Shown here piece after piece: positions 36,388-45,136 of a DNA stretch of 56,366 nucleotides. This stretch comes from an uncultured Saprospiraceae bacterium. Lineage in GTDB: Bacteria; Bacteroidota; Bacteroidia; Chitinophagales; Saprospiraceae. The notes under the pieces were generated by a model that was not told where the DNA came from, searched no databases, and saw only the letters and a list, made by a program, of their open reading frames with translations. Every line of letters starts with the position of its first letter. Position 1 is the first letter of the stretch. The stretch is taken from the NCBI GenBank assembly GCA_937924035.1, contig CALDTK010000108.1, positions 1 to 56,366 on the forward strand, in the 5' to 3' direction. The position numbers and the translations under genes were made by a program.

Positions 36388-36996
36388 ATGTCAATCCTTT
36401 ACGCTCTTGATCTTGCTGGTACGCTTGTATTTGCCATCAGCGGAATCCTCACTGCAATCGATAAGAAGTTCGATCTGGTCGGAACTGCCGTGATTGGGTT
36501 TGTCACAGCAGTGGGCGGAGGCACCTTGCGGGATTTGCTTCTTGGACAAACACCCGTGGGCTGGATGAATGACCTCACTTATCTAGGACTTGTGGGTATC
36601 GCCTTACCACTGTGTTATGTAGGCCGCGGCTACATTAGTAAGCTTCGGCGTGGAATGTTCATTTTTGATACTGTTGGAATCGGCCTTTTCACGATTATGG
36701 GGCTTGAGAAGACACTCAATCTCGGTCTTTCTCCAGTGATCGCCATAATGATGGGTATCGTATCCGCGGTGTTTGGCGGAGTGACGCGCGATGTGTTGTG
36801 TGCTGAGGTACCACTCATTTTTAGAAAAGAGATCTACGCAACCGCTTGTCTACTTGGGGGACTTGTTTTTCTTGCGGTCAACATGATCAGTCCGCTACGC
36901 GACCTCAACATCGGTATTTCGATTGCGGTGGTGATTTTGATTCGCTACCTGGCCGTACGCTACCACTGGCACATTTCGGTGAAGCCGTTAACCTAG
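36388..36996 (+). CDS. UPF0126 / trimeric intracellular cation channel-like membrane protein
   Basis: The 202-residue protein has two UPF0126 halves: LDLAGTLVFAISGILTAIDK with FVTAVGGGTLRDLLLGQTPVGWM, and then FDTVGIGLFTIMGLEKTLN with GIVSAVFGGVTRDVLC. Seven hydrophobic segments are visible. Bacterial members are related to TRIC channels and may move cations or glycine. Single gene; TAGCTTCG lies seven bases before the ATG. Confidence 0.9.
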   Translation: MSILYALDLAGTLVFAISGILTAIDKKFDLVGTAVIGFVTAVGGGTLRDLLLGQTPVGWMNDLTYLGLVGIALPLCYVGRGYISKLRRGMFIFDTVGIGLFTIMGLEKTLNLGLSPVIAIMMGIVSAVFGGVTRDVLCAEVPLIFRKEIYATACLLGGLVFLAVNMISPLRDLNIGISIAVVILIRYLAVRYHWHISVKPLT

Positions 36997-37008
36997 CTAG
37001 GCTTTAAG

Positions 37009-37896
37009 CTATTCGACAAGAATCTCAACTCTACGGTTACGTACTTGTCCTGCCCGTGTAGAATTGTCGGCAATGGGATCAGATTCGCCTTTTCCTAGAA
37101 GGACGATTTCAACACCCGTTAAATTCACTCGACTTTGTAAGAAGCTAAGGACCGATTCTGCTCGTCGATTGGAAAGTACAAGATTGTCTGCTTCTTCTCC
37201 TGTATCATCTGTATGACCAATGATGGTGATCTTTTTGATGTCCATCGTTTTTAATTGAGCGGCAAGTTTGCCAAATTGCTCAGCGCCTCGTCGTGGGATG
37301 GTGTAACTGCCATGGTTAAATAGCTGAGCACCTATTAAAACAATAGGCTCTTCAGGAGGAGCTGAGAGTTCAACATTTGGACAACTTTCAGCGGGACCTA
37401 TTCTGTCGATATCTAATTCTAGCGCATACCCACCGTAGTACGCATTGTAATACCAAACCTTGGCATCGTAGGTTTTTGCCTCGAGCACAATGCTATCTGT
37501 TACGCGCCTTACTTGGTGGTGTCCATCATTAGAAATGGCCAGCTCATCGTCTATCCAGAGTACAGATCCATCATCAGAATTTAGGCTTATTTGGTAGCAT
37601 CCAGCCTCTAGGATGTCCAACTTGGAACGGACGATTATGCCAAACTGGACGCGCTCGTATACACCTGGGAAGGTTTGGTCTTCTGGTTGCAACTCAATAT
37701 CCAGCGCTTCCAATTCGATGTGGCCATAAAACTCACCGTCGAACACATGTGGGCCATAGCCAGCTTGGAGGTATTTATCGTCAATATGATAGGCTGAGCC
37801 TTTCCATGGGGTGAGGGTATGGGTTTGTGCGTGCCCCGTTATAGTAGGGAGCAGAAATGCCAGTAGAAATAGTCCAATAGAAGTATATCCAGTCAT
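37009..37896 (-). CDS. PA14-OmpA fusion protein, outer membrane/peptidoglycan anchored
   Basis: From the ATG at 37896 the protein has a signal peptide (MTGYTSIGLFLLAFLLPTITGHAQ), a PA14-like domain (QISLNSDDGSVLWIDDELA, KVWYYNAYYGGYALELDID) at about 40-165, and a C-terminal OmpA domain (LFNHGSYTIPRRGAEQ, ITIIGHTDDTGEEADNLVLS, GQVRNRRVEILVE) that binds peptidoglycan. PA14 domains bind glycans; the joint architecture suggests a surface glycan-binding protein held to the cell wall, which is inference. The frame opens at TTG 37917. Confidence 0.88.
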   Translation of the reverse strand: MTGYTSIGLFLLAFLLPTITGHAQTHTLTPWKGSAYHIDDKYLQAGYGPHVFDGEFYGHIELEALDIELQPEDQTFPGVYERVQFGIIVRSKLDILEAGCYQISLNSDDGSVLWIDDELAISNDGHHQVRRVTDSIVLEAKTYDAKVWYYNAYYGGYALELDIDRIGPAESCPNVELSAPPEEPIVLIGAQLFNHGSYTIPRRGAEQFGKLAAQLKTMDIKKITIIGHTDDTGEEADNLVLSNRRAESVLSFLQSRVNLTGVEIVLLGKGESDPIADNSTRAGQVRNRRVEILVE

Positions 37897-37917
37897 CTTA
37901 CGAGTATTGCTTAGCAA

Positions 37918-38838
37918 GCTACGACTAAAAAGTTAGTTATTGGTTGCTCAGATGTTCTTTACTAGCAAGTCGAGCGCCGGCAGACTAACCAGGCATACCA
38001 ACCTTAGCTAAGTTCTGGCCGCGATAAAAGCAACTATCCCCTTTAGTCTGCTCTGAGCGAAGCCGCCCCAAAGCGATTTTGTTTCTTTTGGCGCGAGTAA
38101 AAGAAAAGGTGAGAAGGGCACTCATTCTGTTAGGCATGCATGGTCCTTCACTGGCCAACCGTCTTTTCTTTACCGCCTTTCTTTTGTCTTGATACAAAAG
38201 AAACGAAAAATCAAGGCTGCCTAAAAACTCGCCTTGGAGTTGAACCAACTGCAAGTGTCATCCGTCGATAAAGTTGTTACCCCTGCTTTTACGGATTTCG
38301 AGCATCGGTTACCGTGCATTGCCCTTAGCATCTAGCTAATGCTTATTTATTTTCTCATTAATTCAATCTGGGTTGTATCGAAATCCTGCATGGAAGTGCT
38401 CAAACAGAACGGCAGCCGACAGGGGCGCTATTGCGCAAAGGTCCTTGTTCCAAACAAGGCCGTCGCTCCTGGGAAAGTAGCAATGGAAGGTCAAGCAAGG
38501 TGTACGTGCTCATGAGCAACGCACCCTTCGCGTAGGCTTTACTTGTTTGAGCCACAAACCATGCACGACTACCGATGCACATTCAAGGAAAATGCATCTA
38601 CCTCAAGCTTCTTTCTGCACTAAGTTTTAAGCATTGAGCAGAGTAGTAGTCGGTAAGTAAGTGACCAAGATGCCTACCGGAAATGCTTAAGAGTGCTGCC
38701 AGCCTAAAAGCGAGTTCTGAAGCCGTCAATAAGCGATTTTGTTTCTTTTGGCGCGAGCAAAAGAAAAGGTGAGAAAGCAAAACGTTAGTTACGTGAGGCT
38801 AACGCTCGCTGGCCCGAGCAGAGCTTGTCAAACGCCAG
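37918..38838. repeat. 921-base intergenic region with palindromic repeats
   Basis: No gene is supported. A 45-base direct repeat with one mismatch lies at 38071-38115 and 38731-38775; each has a palindromic core TTTCTTTT, spacer of 9, AAAAGAAA. A related perfect palindrome with arms TTTCTTTTGT and ACAAAAGAAA lies at 38178-38203. It looks like a collection of interspersed intergenic repeats. Confidence 0.75.
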
Positions 38839-40149
38839 CTACACCCACCGACTCACCAAATTCTCTGCCCACTCCTGACGTCCACTCTGTAGGCCAAAAG
38901 CACCTTGCTTCTTCCCAATGTTCGCCAGTTGCTTTAAGGATAATTTTCCCTCCTCAAATTTCTTCCCATTGCCCTTGTCAAAGCTGCTGTAACGCTGCTT
39001 CACAAAATCTTCGAGAGTACCTTCTTCCATCATCGCATGTGCATTGATGAGCGCACGCGCAAATGCGTCCATGCCACCAATGTGTGCATAGAAGAGATCT
39101 TCCCGATCAGTTGAGTTACGACGAATCTTCGCATCGAAGTTGATGCCGCCTGGCCCGATGCCACCATTTTTCAAAATGACCCGCATTGCAAGAAGCATCT
39201 CTACAGGGTCCGATGGAAACTGATCGGTATCCCAACCATTTTGGTAGTCACCGCGGTTGGCATCGATGCTGCCGAGTACTCCCGCATTGGCAGCAACCTG
39301 AAGTTCGTGATCGAAGGTGTGACCTGCGAGCGTTGCGTGGTTCACCTCAATGTTGAGCGCGAAATCATCCATCAAATTGAACTCGCGCAAGAAGCCAATC
39401 ACCGTCTCACTATCATAGTCATACTGGTGCTTGGTTGGCTCCATCGGCTTCGGCTCGATGAGAAACTTGCCTTTGAATTTATTCTTGCGACCATAGTCAC
39501 GCGCCATGGTTAAGAACATTGCCATGTGCTCGCGCTCACGCTTCAGGTCGGTATTGAGCAGGCTCATGTAGCCCTCTCGACCACCCCAGAACACGTAGTT
39601 ATGTCCACCGAGAGCAACCGTCGTATCAATGGCTGTCTTTACCTGCGCCGCGGCATGAGCCACCACCTGAAAATCAGGATTGGTTGCAGCGCCATTCATG
39701 AAGCGTGGATTGGAGAAACAATTGCTCGTTCCCCAAAGCAAATCGATGCCTTTCGCTTTTTGGAGCTCTTTAGCATGCTTGGCCGCATCCTGCATGCGGT
39801 CCTCACTTTCAGCGAGGGTCTTGCCTTCTTCTACGAGGTCGTAGTCGTGCCAGCAGTAAAACTTAGCGCCGATCTTTTCCATAAACTCGAAGGCACCGTC
39901 AAGCTTTTTGCGTGCACGAGTCTTCGCATCGCGACCCTTATCCCAAGGAAATGAAATCGTACCTGCGCCGAAAGGATCTCCTCCAGTACCTCCAAACGAG
40001 TGCCAGTAGGCGACCGCAAAACGTAAGTGCTCGGCCATCGTCTTATCACCAATAACGCGCTCAGCGTCATAGTAGCGAAAAGCGAGTGGATTCTTAGAAT
40101 CAGGTCCTTCATACTGGACCTTTTTAACGGTTGGGAAATAGGTAGGCAT
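38839..40149 (-). CDS. xylA: Xylose isomerase
   Basis: The 436-residue enzyme converts D-xylose to D-xylulose. The N terminus [20 protein letters not shown] is the usual one. Active-site features are [13 protein letters not shown] (catalytic His/Asp), [17 protein letters not shown] (metal Glu and Lys), [14 protein letters not shown] and [20 protein letters not shown] with the metal ligands. This is the class II size. The frame opens at 40176, but the ATG at 40149 follows a promoter-like box. It follows xylB on the same strand with 61 bases between. Confidence 0.95.
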   Translation of the reverse strand: MPTYFPTVKKVQYEGPDSKNPLAFRYYDAERVIGDKTMAEHLRFAVAYWHSFGGTGGDPFGAGTISFPWDKGRDAKTRARKKLDGAFEFMEKIGAKFYCWHDYDLVEEGKTLAESEDRMQDAAKHAKELQKAKGIDLLWGTSNCFSNPRFMNGAATNPDFQVVAHAAAQVKTAIDTTVALGGHNYVFWGGREGYMSLLNTDLKREREHMAMFLTMARDYGRKNKFKGKFLIEPKPMEPTKHQYDYDSETVIGFLREFNLMDDFALNIEVNHATLAGHTFDHELQVAANAGVLGSIDANRGDYQNGWDTDQFPSDPVEMLLAMRVILKNGGIGPGGINFDAKIRRNSTDREDLFYAHIGGMDAFARALINAHAMMEEGTLEDFVKQRYSSFDKGNGKKFEEGKLSLKQLANIGKKQGAFGLQSGRQEWAENLVSRWV

Positions 40150-40153
40150 GGGT

Positions 40154-40161
40154 GAAAGGTA
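40154..40161 (-). promoter_or_regulatory. -7 type box before xylA
   Basis: On the minus strand TACCTTTC, then ACCC, then ATG at 40149. It differs from TAnnTTTG in the last base; the spacing is four bases. It suggests xylA has its own start besides read-through from xylB. Confidence 0.35.
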
Positions 40162-40210
40162 CTTGTATCCACTCAATTTTTTGCTACCGGCTTAGAGGAT
40201 ACTTATTTCA

Positions 40211-41689
40211 CTAAAGGACTTCTTGCCATCGCCCGAAAAAGTCAGCATACGCATCTGCTAATTCAGCCTTTGGACGGAAGCCACCAATTTGCTCTAAGCT
40301 TGCCAAGGCCTCTTTGTGATCAGCAAATGCTCCACTTCCAACACCAGCTGCGCGTGCGGCACCTTGAGCACCGTCGGTAGCGAAGAGTTCAAGAGGAGCC
40401 CCTGTGAGTTGACTAAACGCTTGACAAAAGCGATCGCTTAAAAAGAGGTTGGCACGACCGGCTCGCACTACAGTTGGTTGAGCCCCAAGCTCACCCATTG
40501 CGTTGCCCCCGTAAGCTAAGGCAGCCGCAATACCATCTTGAATCGCAGCGGTCATTTCAGGAGCGCCATGTCGGTTAAAATTAAGGTGCCTTATCGTCGC
40601 CCCTGGTTCTGAATTCCCAAGTAAGCGTTCGGCACCATTGCCCCATGGATAAAACAGCAGGCCATCACTACCGATTGCACTTTCACTCGCCCAGGTATTG
40701 AGTTGGTTGTAGCCTGGCATCACACCTCCTGCTCCGAGGGTTCGTCGAAGCCAGGCGTAACCGCTGCCCGTGCCGTTGATGCAAAGTAGGATTCCGAGGC
40801 GTGCGGCTGCTTCAGAATCATTGACATGTAAGAAGGTATTCACCCGCTGTTGCTGATCGTATTTTTGTTTATCAGTTACCGCATAGACAACTCCTGAAGT
40901 TCCTGCGGTAGCAGCGGTTTCTCCTGGGTTGAGCGCCTTAAGTGAGTAAGCATTATTTGGCTGATCGCCTGCTCGATAGGTGACTTGGGTGTTTTGGCGA
41001 AAGCCGAATTGCTCGCATACTTCATGCTTCACTTCTCCTTGAGGTCCGAAGGTGGGCACTAGTGGTGGAAGTAGCGAAACGTCCAAGCCGTAATGGTCTA
41101 AGACAGCATAGGCAGGTTCTCGCGAGGCAAAATTCCAGAGTACCATCTCGCTTAATCCACTAGCCGTGGTGTTGCGTTCTCCGGTTAGTCTGAATGCGAT
41201 GTAGTCACCAGGTAGCATGGCGGTTACAGCTTTCGCCAAAACCTTCGGCTCGTTTGCAGCCACCCACGCCCACTTGCTTGCTGTAAAGTTTCCTGGGCTA
41301 TTCAGGGTGGTCGATTCAATGGTCTCAACTCCTATGGCAGCTTCTGCTGCTCTTCCAAGATCAACAGCACGACTGTCGCACCAGATAATACTCGGTCTTA
41401 CGGATTTGCCTTCATCATCTAGCAATACAAGTCCGTGCATTTGGTATCCAATTCCGATGGAATTGACTTCGGTGAGTGGATGGTTTTTAGAAAGTAAAGC
41501 GAGCGCTTTCTCTGTATGCTTCCACCACAGCTCAGGTTTCTGTTCAGCCCATCCGGCTTGTGGTGCATTGATTTTAAGCTCTTGTTTGGTTGGGGATTGA
41601 GCTGCTGCTAAGACCCTACCTCCGTTACTATCAACAAGCGAGACTTTTACAGAAGAACTTCCTAAATCAATTCCAAGGAGATGTGCCAT
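40211..41689 (-). CDS. xylB: Xylulokinase
   Basis: The 492-residue FGGY-family kinase phosphorylates D-xylulose to D-xylulose-5-phosphate. The first phosphate motif LLGIDLGSSSVKVSLVD opens the protein; the substrate region GIGYQMHGLVLLD and the adenosine/phosphate motifs AATAGTSGVVYAV and RAGRANLFLSDRFCQAF are present. It is the first gene of the xylBA pair; a xylose transporter or regulator is not in the window. Exact iterated 14-mers in opposite senses are at 40991 and 41229. Confidence 0.94.
   Translation of the reverse strand: MAHLLGIDLGSSSVKVSLVDSNGGRVLAAAQSPTKQELKINAPQAGWAEQKPELWWKHTEKALALLSKNHPLTEVNSIGIGYQMHGLVLLDDEGKSVRPSIIWCDSRAVDLGRAAEAAIGVETIESTTLNSPGNFTASKWAWVAANEPKVLAKAVTAMLPGDYIAFRLTGERNTTASGLSEMVLWNFASREPAYAVLDHYGLDVSLLPPLVPTFGPQGEVKHEVCEQFGFRQNTQVTYRAGDQPNNAYSLKALNPGETAATAGTSGVVYAVTDKQKYDQQQRVNTFLHVNDSEAAARLGILLCINGTGSGYAWLRRTLGAGGVMPGYNQLNTWASESAIGSDGLLFYPWGNGAERLLGNSEPGATIRHLNFNRHGAPEMTAAIQDGIAAALAYGGNAMGELGAQPTVVRAGRANLFLSDRFCQAFSQLTGAPLELFATDGAQGAARAAGVGSGAFADHKEALASLEQIGGFRPKAELADAYADFFGRWQEVL
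40991..41004 (-). repeat. Copy of iterated 14-mer
   Basis: Exact copy in xylB, read as FRQN; it pairs with the opposite copy at 41229-41242. Confidence 0.9.
41229..41242 (+). repeat. Copy of iterated 14-mer
   Basis: Exact copy in xylB, read on the coding strand as VLAKA, opposite in sense to that at 40991. Confidence 0.9.
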
Positions 41690-42046
41690 GGGGGCAATAT
41701 AGATGCACCATTCCTCTTTTACTGCGCAAAATCAGAATGGTGGTTCAGGGTTCGAGCCATAGGGGATGTTGTTTGGTTCACGGTTCGTCAAAATTCCTTT
41801 GTGCTTCGCACTTCAGAAATTTCGAGTTCAAGCTTCAGGCAAGTAGGGATTTTGTTTGGTTCGAGGTTTCGCATCAAATACTCGCGTTGCTCGTATTTGC
41901 TGGTTCAAGGTTTAGCGTGTGATGAGCAGCACCATGGACCAATTGACGAAATGCATAGCATAAGTCAATTGCACGAACCCTGAACCCAAAAAGTCCAGAG
42001 AAGCTATGCTTCTCTGGACTTTTTGCTGAACCTAAAACTTCCGGTT
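41690..42046. repeat. Intergenic repeats upstream of xylB
   Basis: Two imperfect copies of a stretch with TTTGGTTC plus GGTT lie at about 41766-41818 and 41850-41905, each with a short hairpin (GTGCTTCGCAC; AAATAC and GTATTT arms). A minus-strand TATATTGC box lies four bases before the xylB ATG (41694-41701). The terminator at 41988-42024 ends the region. Confidence 0.55.
41988..42024 (-). terminator. Intrinsic terminator of the 42047 gene
   Basis: Perfect 17-pair stem AAAAAGTCCAGAGAAGC, loop TAT, and its complement; the minus strand ends in TTTTT. It lies 22 bases after the stop codon at 42047. Confidence 0.88.
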
Positions 42047-42685
42047 TTACGCCGCCTTCAACTTCACTCCTAGTGGGCTATAGTTTGCTTCAGCCTTTAG
42101 TGCACTTGCAGGTACACGGACATTCACACTCGCACTTGAGTAGTCATAAGAAACAATAAGTGGTGCACCATTTGGAAGAGTTGCTTGAACCTCAATGCGG
42201 AAATCAGCTGGATCAGTAACAACGCCATCTACGTCAAACACCTGGACGTAACGACCTGCATCTTCTGGAAGATCAAGGTTGTGCAGATTTGCTGTACGTT
42301 CAAGCAGGCGATTAGTAATATCTCCTTGAGGGCCGATTAATATCTTGCTATCAGTCTCGTTAAACTTGTAGCTCTTTGCATTGATCCAGGTTGGCTTGAA
42401 ATCGGTTATAGCGATCTCAAATCCTTCTGCACTTTTGTTTGAACCTGATTTAATGTCCAGTACTAGGATGGTCCCAGAAAGACGAGCATGAACAACAGGC
42501 GCGTCTAGAAGTAGGTCGTCATTTTCAAGACGCGTTACTACAGGGCGTAGAAAAGGAGGTTCAATACGAGTTTCGAAGACACAGGTATCATCAACAGTAA
42601 CAACTTGACGAGCGCGTCGTCGCTGGAAAGAGATTACGTAGGCAAGAGCAAGTAAAGTTGCAGTAAGGAAAGATGTTGCGATCAT
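42047..42685 (-). CDS. Single-pass membrane protein of unknown function
   Basis: From the ATG at 42685 a hydrophobic segment (ATSFLTATLLALAYVISF) is followed by a basic stretch and a beta-rich soluble region of about 180 residues (VVHARLSGTILVLDIKSG, GRYVQVFDVDGVVTDP, NGAPLIVSYDYSSASVNVRVP). The upstream TTG at 42706 would leave only a 2-base gap from the TAAACTTG box at 42709-42716, so the ATG is the better start. I do not recognise the fold; an intrinsic terminator follows. Confidence 0.75.
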   Translation of the reverse strand: MIATSFLTATLLALAYVISFQRRRARQVVTVDDTCVFETRIEPPFLRPVVTRLENDDLLLDAPVVHARLSGTILVLDIKSGSNKSAEGFEIAITDFKPTWINAKSYKFNETDSKILIGPQGDITNRLLERTANLHNLDLPEDAGRYVQVFDVDGVVTDPADFRIEVQATLPNGAPLIVSYDYSSASVNVRVPASALKAEANYSPLGVKLKAA

Positions 42686-43020
42686 GTCGTTGGGCTGTAA
42701 GAACAATACAAGTTTACTAGCCTAAGGGGCTGGTTCGCTTGCAACCCATGAAGGATCAACCGATTAGCGTTAACATGAAAAGGGTGTTTTTAGCTTTTCG
42801 GGTATTGGTATCCATTGGTCAGAGAATGGAGTAGATTGGCAAATAACTGCGGAAATGACTTCTACTGTAGCCGCTGAAAAACTTTGCCGCTCAGGGCATG
42901 GAGCGGAGTTTGCTGTAGTGTATATAAGAGCGAAATTCAGCTGTAAGAACCCTGAAAAGCTTTTTTGAGACCTTTAAAAACGCCATTTTCAATGACGTGT
43001 AGCCCTGCTACCTTAGCGTC
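42686..43020. promoter_or_regulatory. Divergent promoter region of 42047 and 43021 genes
   Basis: A 335-base region with TAAACTTG on the minus strand at 42709-42716 and TACCTTAG on the plus strand at 43009-43016, the latter exactly four bases before the ATG at 43021. Nothing else recognised. Confidence 0.45.
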
Positions 43021-43455
43021 ATGAACCTCGATCGCATTGCAGAACTCGCTGAGCAGCTTCAACAGGAAGCAGATTCTGATCGCGCAAGTTTTGGTCTCTA
43101 TCGCGAAGCCTATGAAGAGGACGCTATCGCAAGGGCAACTCGTGATGGGGTGGTGCTTTTTGCTGTCGAATTGCTAAAAGGACTTGGACGGGTTGATAAT
43201 CCTTTGGGTAACTCGATCATTGAGTTAGATCAAGAAGCAGTCTACGGAGATCCACAATCAGATTTGAATTTGCACGCTGTTGAAGTGTACGGAGATGATT
43301 TGCTCCCCCCTCGAAAGCGTAAACTCCGCATCACAAAAAAGGAGTACGCAGCTATTATGGGGTGCATGGTTACACTAATAGCCATAACCATCTTTGCACT
43401 TGCTGGCTTCTTCTTTATTGGTAGATGGGTGTGGCAGTGGGTACTTACCTTTTAG
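43021..43455 (+). CDS. Small protein with C-terminal membrane anchor, unknown function
   Basis: 144 residues with an acidic soluble part (about 1-105) and a C-terminal transmembrane segment YAAIMGCMVTLIAITIFALAGFFFIGRW. No signal peptide is at the N terminus, so it is probably a tail-anchored inner-membrane protein. No family recognised. It is convergent with the DUF2752 gene. Confidence 0.72.
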   Translation: MNLDRIAELAEQLQQEADSDRASFGLYREAYEEDAIARATRDGVVLFAVELLKGLGRVDNPLGNSIIELDQEAVYGDPQSDLNLHAVEVYGDDLLPPRKRKLRITKKEYAAIMGCMVTLIAITIFALAGFFFIGRWVWQWVLTF

Positions 43456-43488
43456 TCTCAAATTTTTAGCAAAACAACACCTCGCACA

Positions 43489-43890
43489 TCATTCTGCTGA
43501 AGTCTGCTGTCTTCTCTTATTGTTGGCCTCGTGTTCCAGTTTTGTTTCTACTTGCTGAGCTCTTGCTTTGCCAAATATTCCAAGACGAGCAGCTGTGTGG
43601 TAGGTCCATGTACCCCATAAGAAGACTAAAAATGCATAGATCAGTGGGCTCAAGGAGTGGAAATAAACAGCATCACCAAATTCAAAATGATGGAAGTGTT
43701 GAACTGCTCTCGTTGTTCCGCAACCGTAGCATTCCATATCGAATAGCAGTACGGATGGACAGATAGATTGACCTTCATCAAACTGATCAGCAGGTAAAAT
43801 CCAAAGTACAATTGGTGCAGCTAGCAGTGCTACCAGCCAAGCTTTTTGAATCCATTTTGGGAATGGTTTTTTTACCTTTTTTTCTGTCAT
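43489..43890 (-). CDS. DUF2752 membrane protein
   Basis: From the ATG at 43890, 133 residues. The family motif is CPSVLLFDMECYGCGTTRAVQHF, with a Cys pair CYGCGTTR and two transmembrane segments (WLVALLAAPIVLWIL, SLSPLIYAFLVFLWGTW). The longer frame to 43941 overlaps the terminator of the neighbouring gene, and TATCTTGG plus CCGC directly precedes the ATG at 43890, so the shorter start is supported. A second DUF2752 gene is at 52290. The function of the family is unknown. Confidence 0.85.
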   Translation of the reverse strand: MTEKKVKKPFPKWIQKAWLVALLAAPIVLWILPADQFDEGQSICPSVLLFDMECYGCGTTRAVQHFHHFEFGDAVYFHSLSPLIYAFLVFLWGTWTYHTAARLGIFGKARAQQVETKLEHEANNKRRQQTSAE

Positions 43891-43894
43891 GCGG

Positions 43895-43902
43895 CCAAGA
43901 TA
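43895..43902 (-). promoter_or_regulatory. -7 type box, four bases before the DUF2752 start
   Basis: TATCTTGG, then CCGC, then ATG at 43890, on the minus strand. One base from TAnnTTTG. Confidence 0.45.
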
Positions 43903-43930
43903 CAATCTAGGACTACTGTTCAGTAAAAAG

Positions 43931-43965
43931 CAAAAGCCCATACTTCGTGAGAAGCATGGGCTTTA
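43931..43965 (-). terminator. Intrinsic terminator of the 43987 gene
   Basis: Stem AAAGCCCATACTTC, loop GTGA, GAAGCATGGGCTTT (one mismatch), then on the minus strand TTTTGCTTTTT. It lies 22 bases after the stop at 43987. Confidence 0.82.
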
Positions 43966-43986
43966 ATCCTTAAGGTAGACAGTAGT

Positions 43987-44430
43987 CTAGTAGTACTCTT
44001 TCATTTTGACGAGACCATGGATCACACCAGGTAACCAGCAAAGAACAACTAGGATAAGGTTGACCCACCAGTTGTTTCCTTCCCAATCATCCATAAGACC
44101 CATAACTAGGAATCCCCATCCTAAAATTACTGCAAGGATGTATAGACCTTTAGGAATATCCTCTGCACGACCTTTCTTCATTTTCTTAACCTGCTTTTGA
44201 GCAGCTTTAAGAGCGAGAGATCCTTTAATGCCTAAACGCTCACCGGTAATCTCACGATACTTTTTTGGCGATAGATCAAGAAAAGAATCCATGTTGAGAG
44301 CAACATCAGCATTGTTGAGTCCTGCGATTTCTGTGGTTTCAGAAACGATGTCTTGCCATTTTTTGTGCGTAACAGCTTCAGCCGAAAACGCAAAAATGCA
44401 GCATAACAAAAGTGTAAGTGTAAGCTTCAT
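43987..44430 (-). CDS. Exported membrane protein with YqaE/Pmp3-like C terminus
   Basis: From the ATG at 44430, a signal peptide (MKLTLTLLLCCIFAFSAEA) is followed by a charged region (LSPKKYREITGERLGIKG) and a C-terminal YqaE/Pmp3-like pair of hydrophobic segments: LYILAVILGWGFLVMGLMDDW and WWVNLILVVLCWLPGVIHGLV. YqaE/Pmp3 proteins are small membrane proteins linked to stress in other organisms; here the fold is inferred from the helical pair. A strong terminator follows. Confidence 0.78.
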   Translation of the reverse strand: MKLTLTLLLCCIFAFSAEAVTHKKWQDIVSETTEIAGLNNADVALNMDSFLDLSPKKYREITGERLGIKGSLALKAAQKQVKKMKKGRAEDIPKGLYILAVILGWGFLVMGLMDDWEGNNWWVNLILVVLCWLPGVIHGLVKMKEYY

Positions 44431-44508
44431 ACGTTGAGAAATTTGGGTTAAAAGTCCTGACAAAGTAGTGAAAGTTTTGATGTCTACTTCTTCTTTTTTC
44501 TAAGAAGT

Positions 44509-45015
44509 TTAGCGCATCGCAAATTGGCAAAGCACTCCTCCCATAAGTCCAAGCGTAATAATCCAGTAGCCCAAGTGAATTAGTATGTACTTCCACCCGC
44601 GGCGCTCAAAAAGTGCATTAATAGCGATGAGTGGGAGTGCAACGAATAGTCCTCCAATTACTCCGCCGTGCATAGCTCCATGGCCAAAGGTCCTGTGCAA
44701 ATCACCATAGTTCGCAAGGAAATCATCGTAGTAATTTTGAACTTCCGAGCCCGCTACACCGAATCCTTCCTGCATGGCAAGTACGCCCATCATTCCAGAT
44801 TGATGAACCACCAGCTGCCAAAGTGGATAAGTGAGCATGAGCGCAAATACATAGCAAAGGATCAGTATCACCAGCATGTTAGCGCCTTTCAAACTTTCCT
44901 CCGTAAAGCCATTTGCTTTCATCCAAGCATTTCCCGCAAGGAGTGGAGAATAATAAAGGGAGCCGACAAGCATTGGGATGAGTGCTGCTAGTAGAAAAGG
45001 TAAAAATGCTGCCAT
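44509..45015 (-). CDS. DUF1761-like membrane protein
   Basis: From the ATG at 45015 the product has 168 residues and four hydrophobic segments: FLPFLLAALIPMLVGSLYYS, MLVILILCYVFALMLTYPLW, GGLFVALPLIAINALFE and YWIITLGLMGGVLC. The spacing and the LVGSLYYSPLLAGNAWMK start resemble DUF1761. The function of the family is not known. The frame extends to 45063, but the ATG at 45015 places the hydrophobic segment at the N terminus. It is 78 bases upstream of the 43987 gene in the same direction. Confidence 0.78.
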   Translation of the reverse strand: MAAFLPFLLAALIPMLVGSLYYSPLLAGNAWMKANGFTEESLKGANMLVILILCYVFALMLTYPLWQLVVHQSGMMGVLAMQEGFGVAGSEVQNYYDDFLANYGDLHRTFGHGAMHGGVIGGLFVALPLIAINALFERRGWKYILIHLGYWIITLGLMGGVLCQFAMR

Positions 45016-45136
45016 GGTTGATGGATGTGAAGTGAAAAAACCTCCTGTTACAAATGGAGACACATTGTTGGAATCGAAGACAAGCTACACAAAAACGTTG
45101 AAATGACGGTAAGATTACAATTGCCCAGATCTCTTC

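Noticed and set aside
37985-38840. Several open frames of 60-100 codons
   Set aside because: They lie in repeats and palindromes, have no start context or recognisable domains, and share peptides only because the repeats are copied.
41740-41760. GGTTCGAGCC, resembling a tRNA T-arm
   Set aside because: No acceptor stem, D-arm or anticodon arm was found around it.
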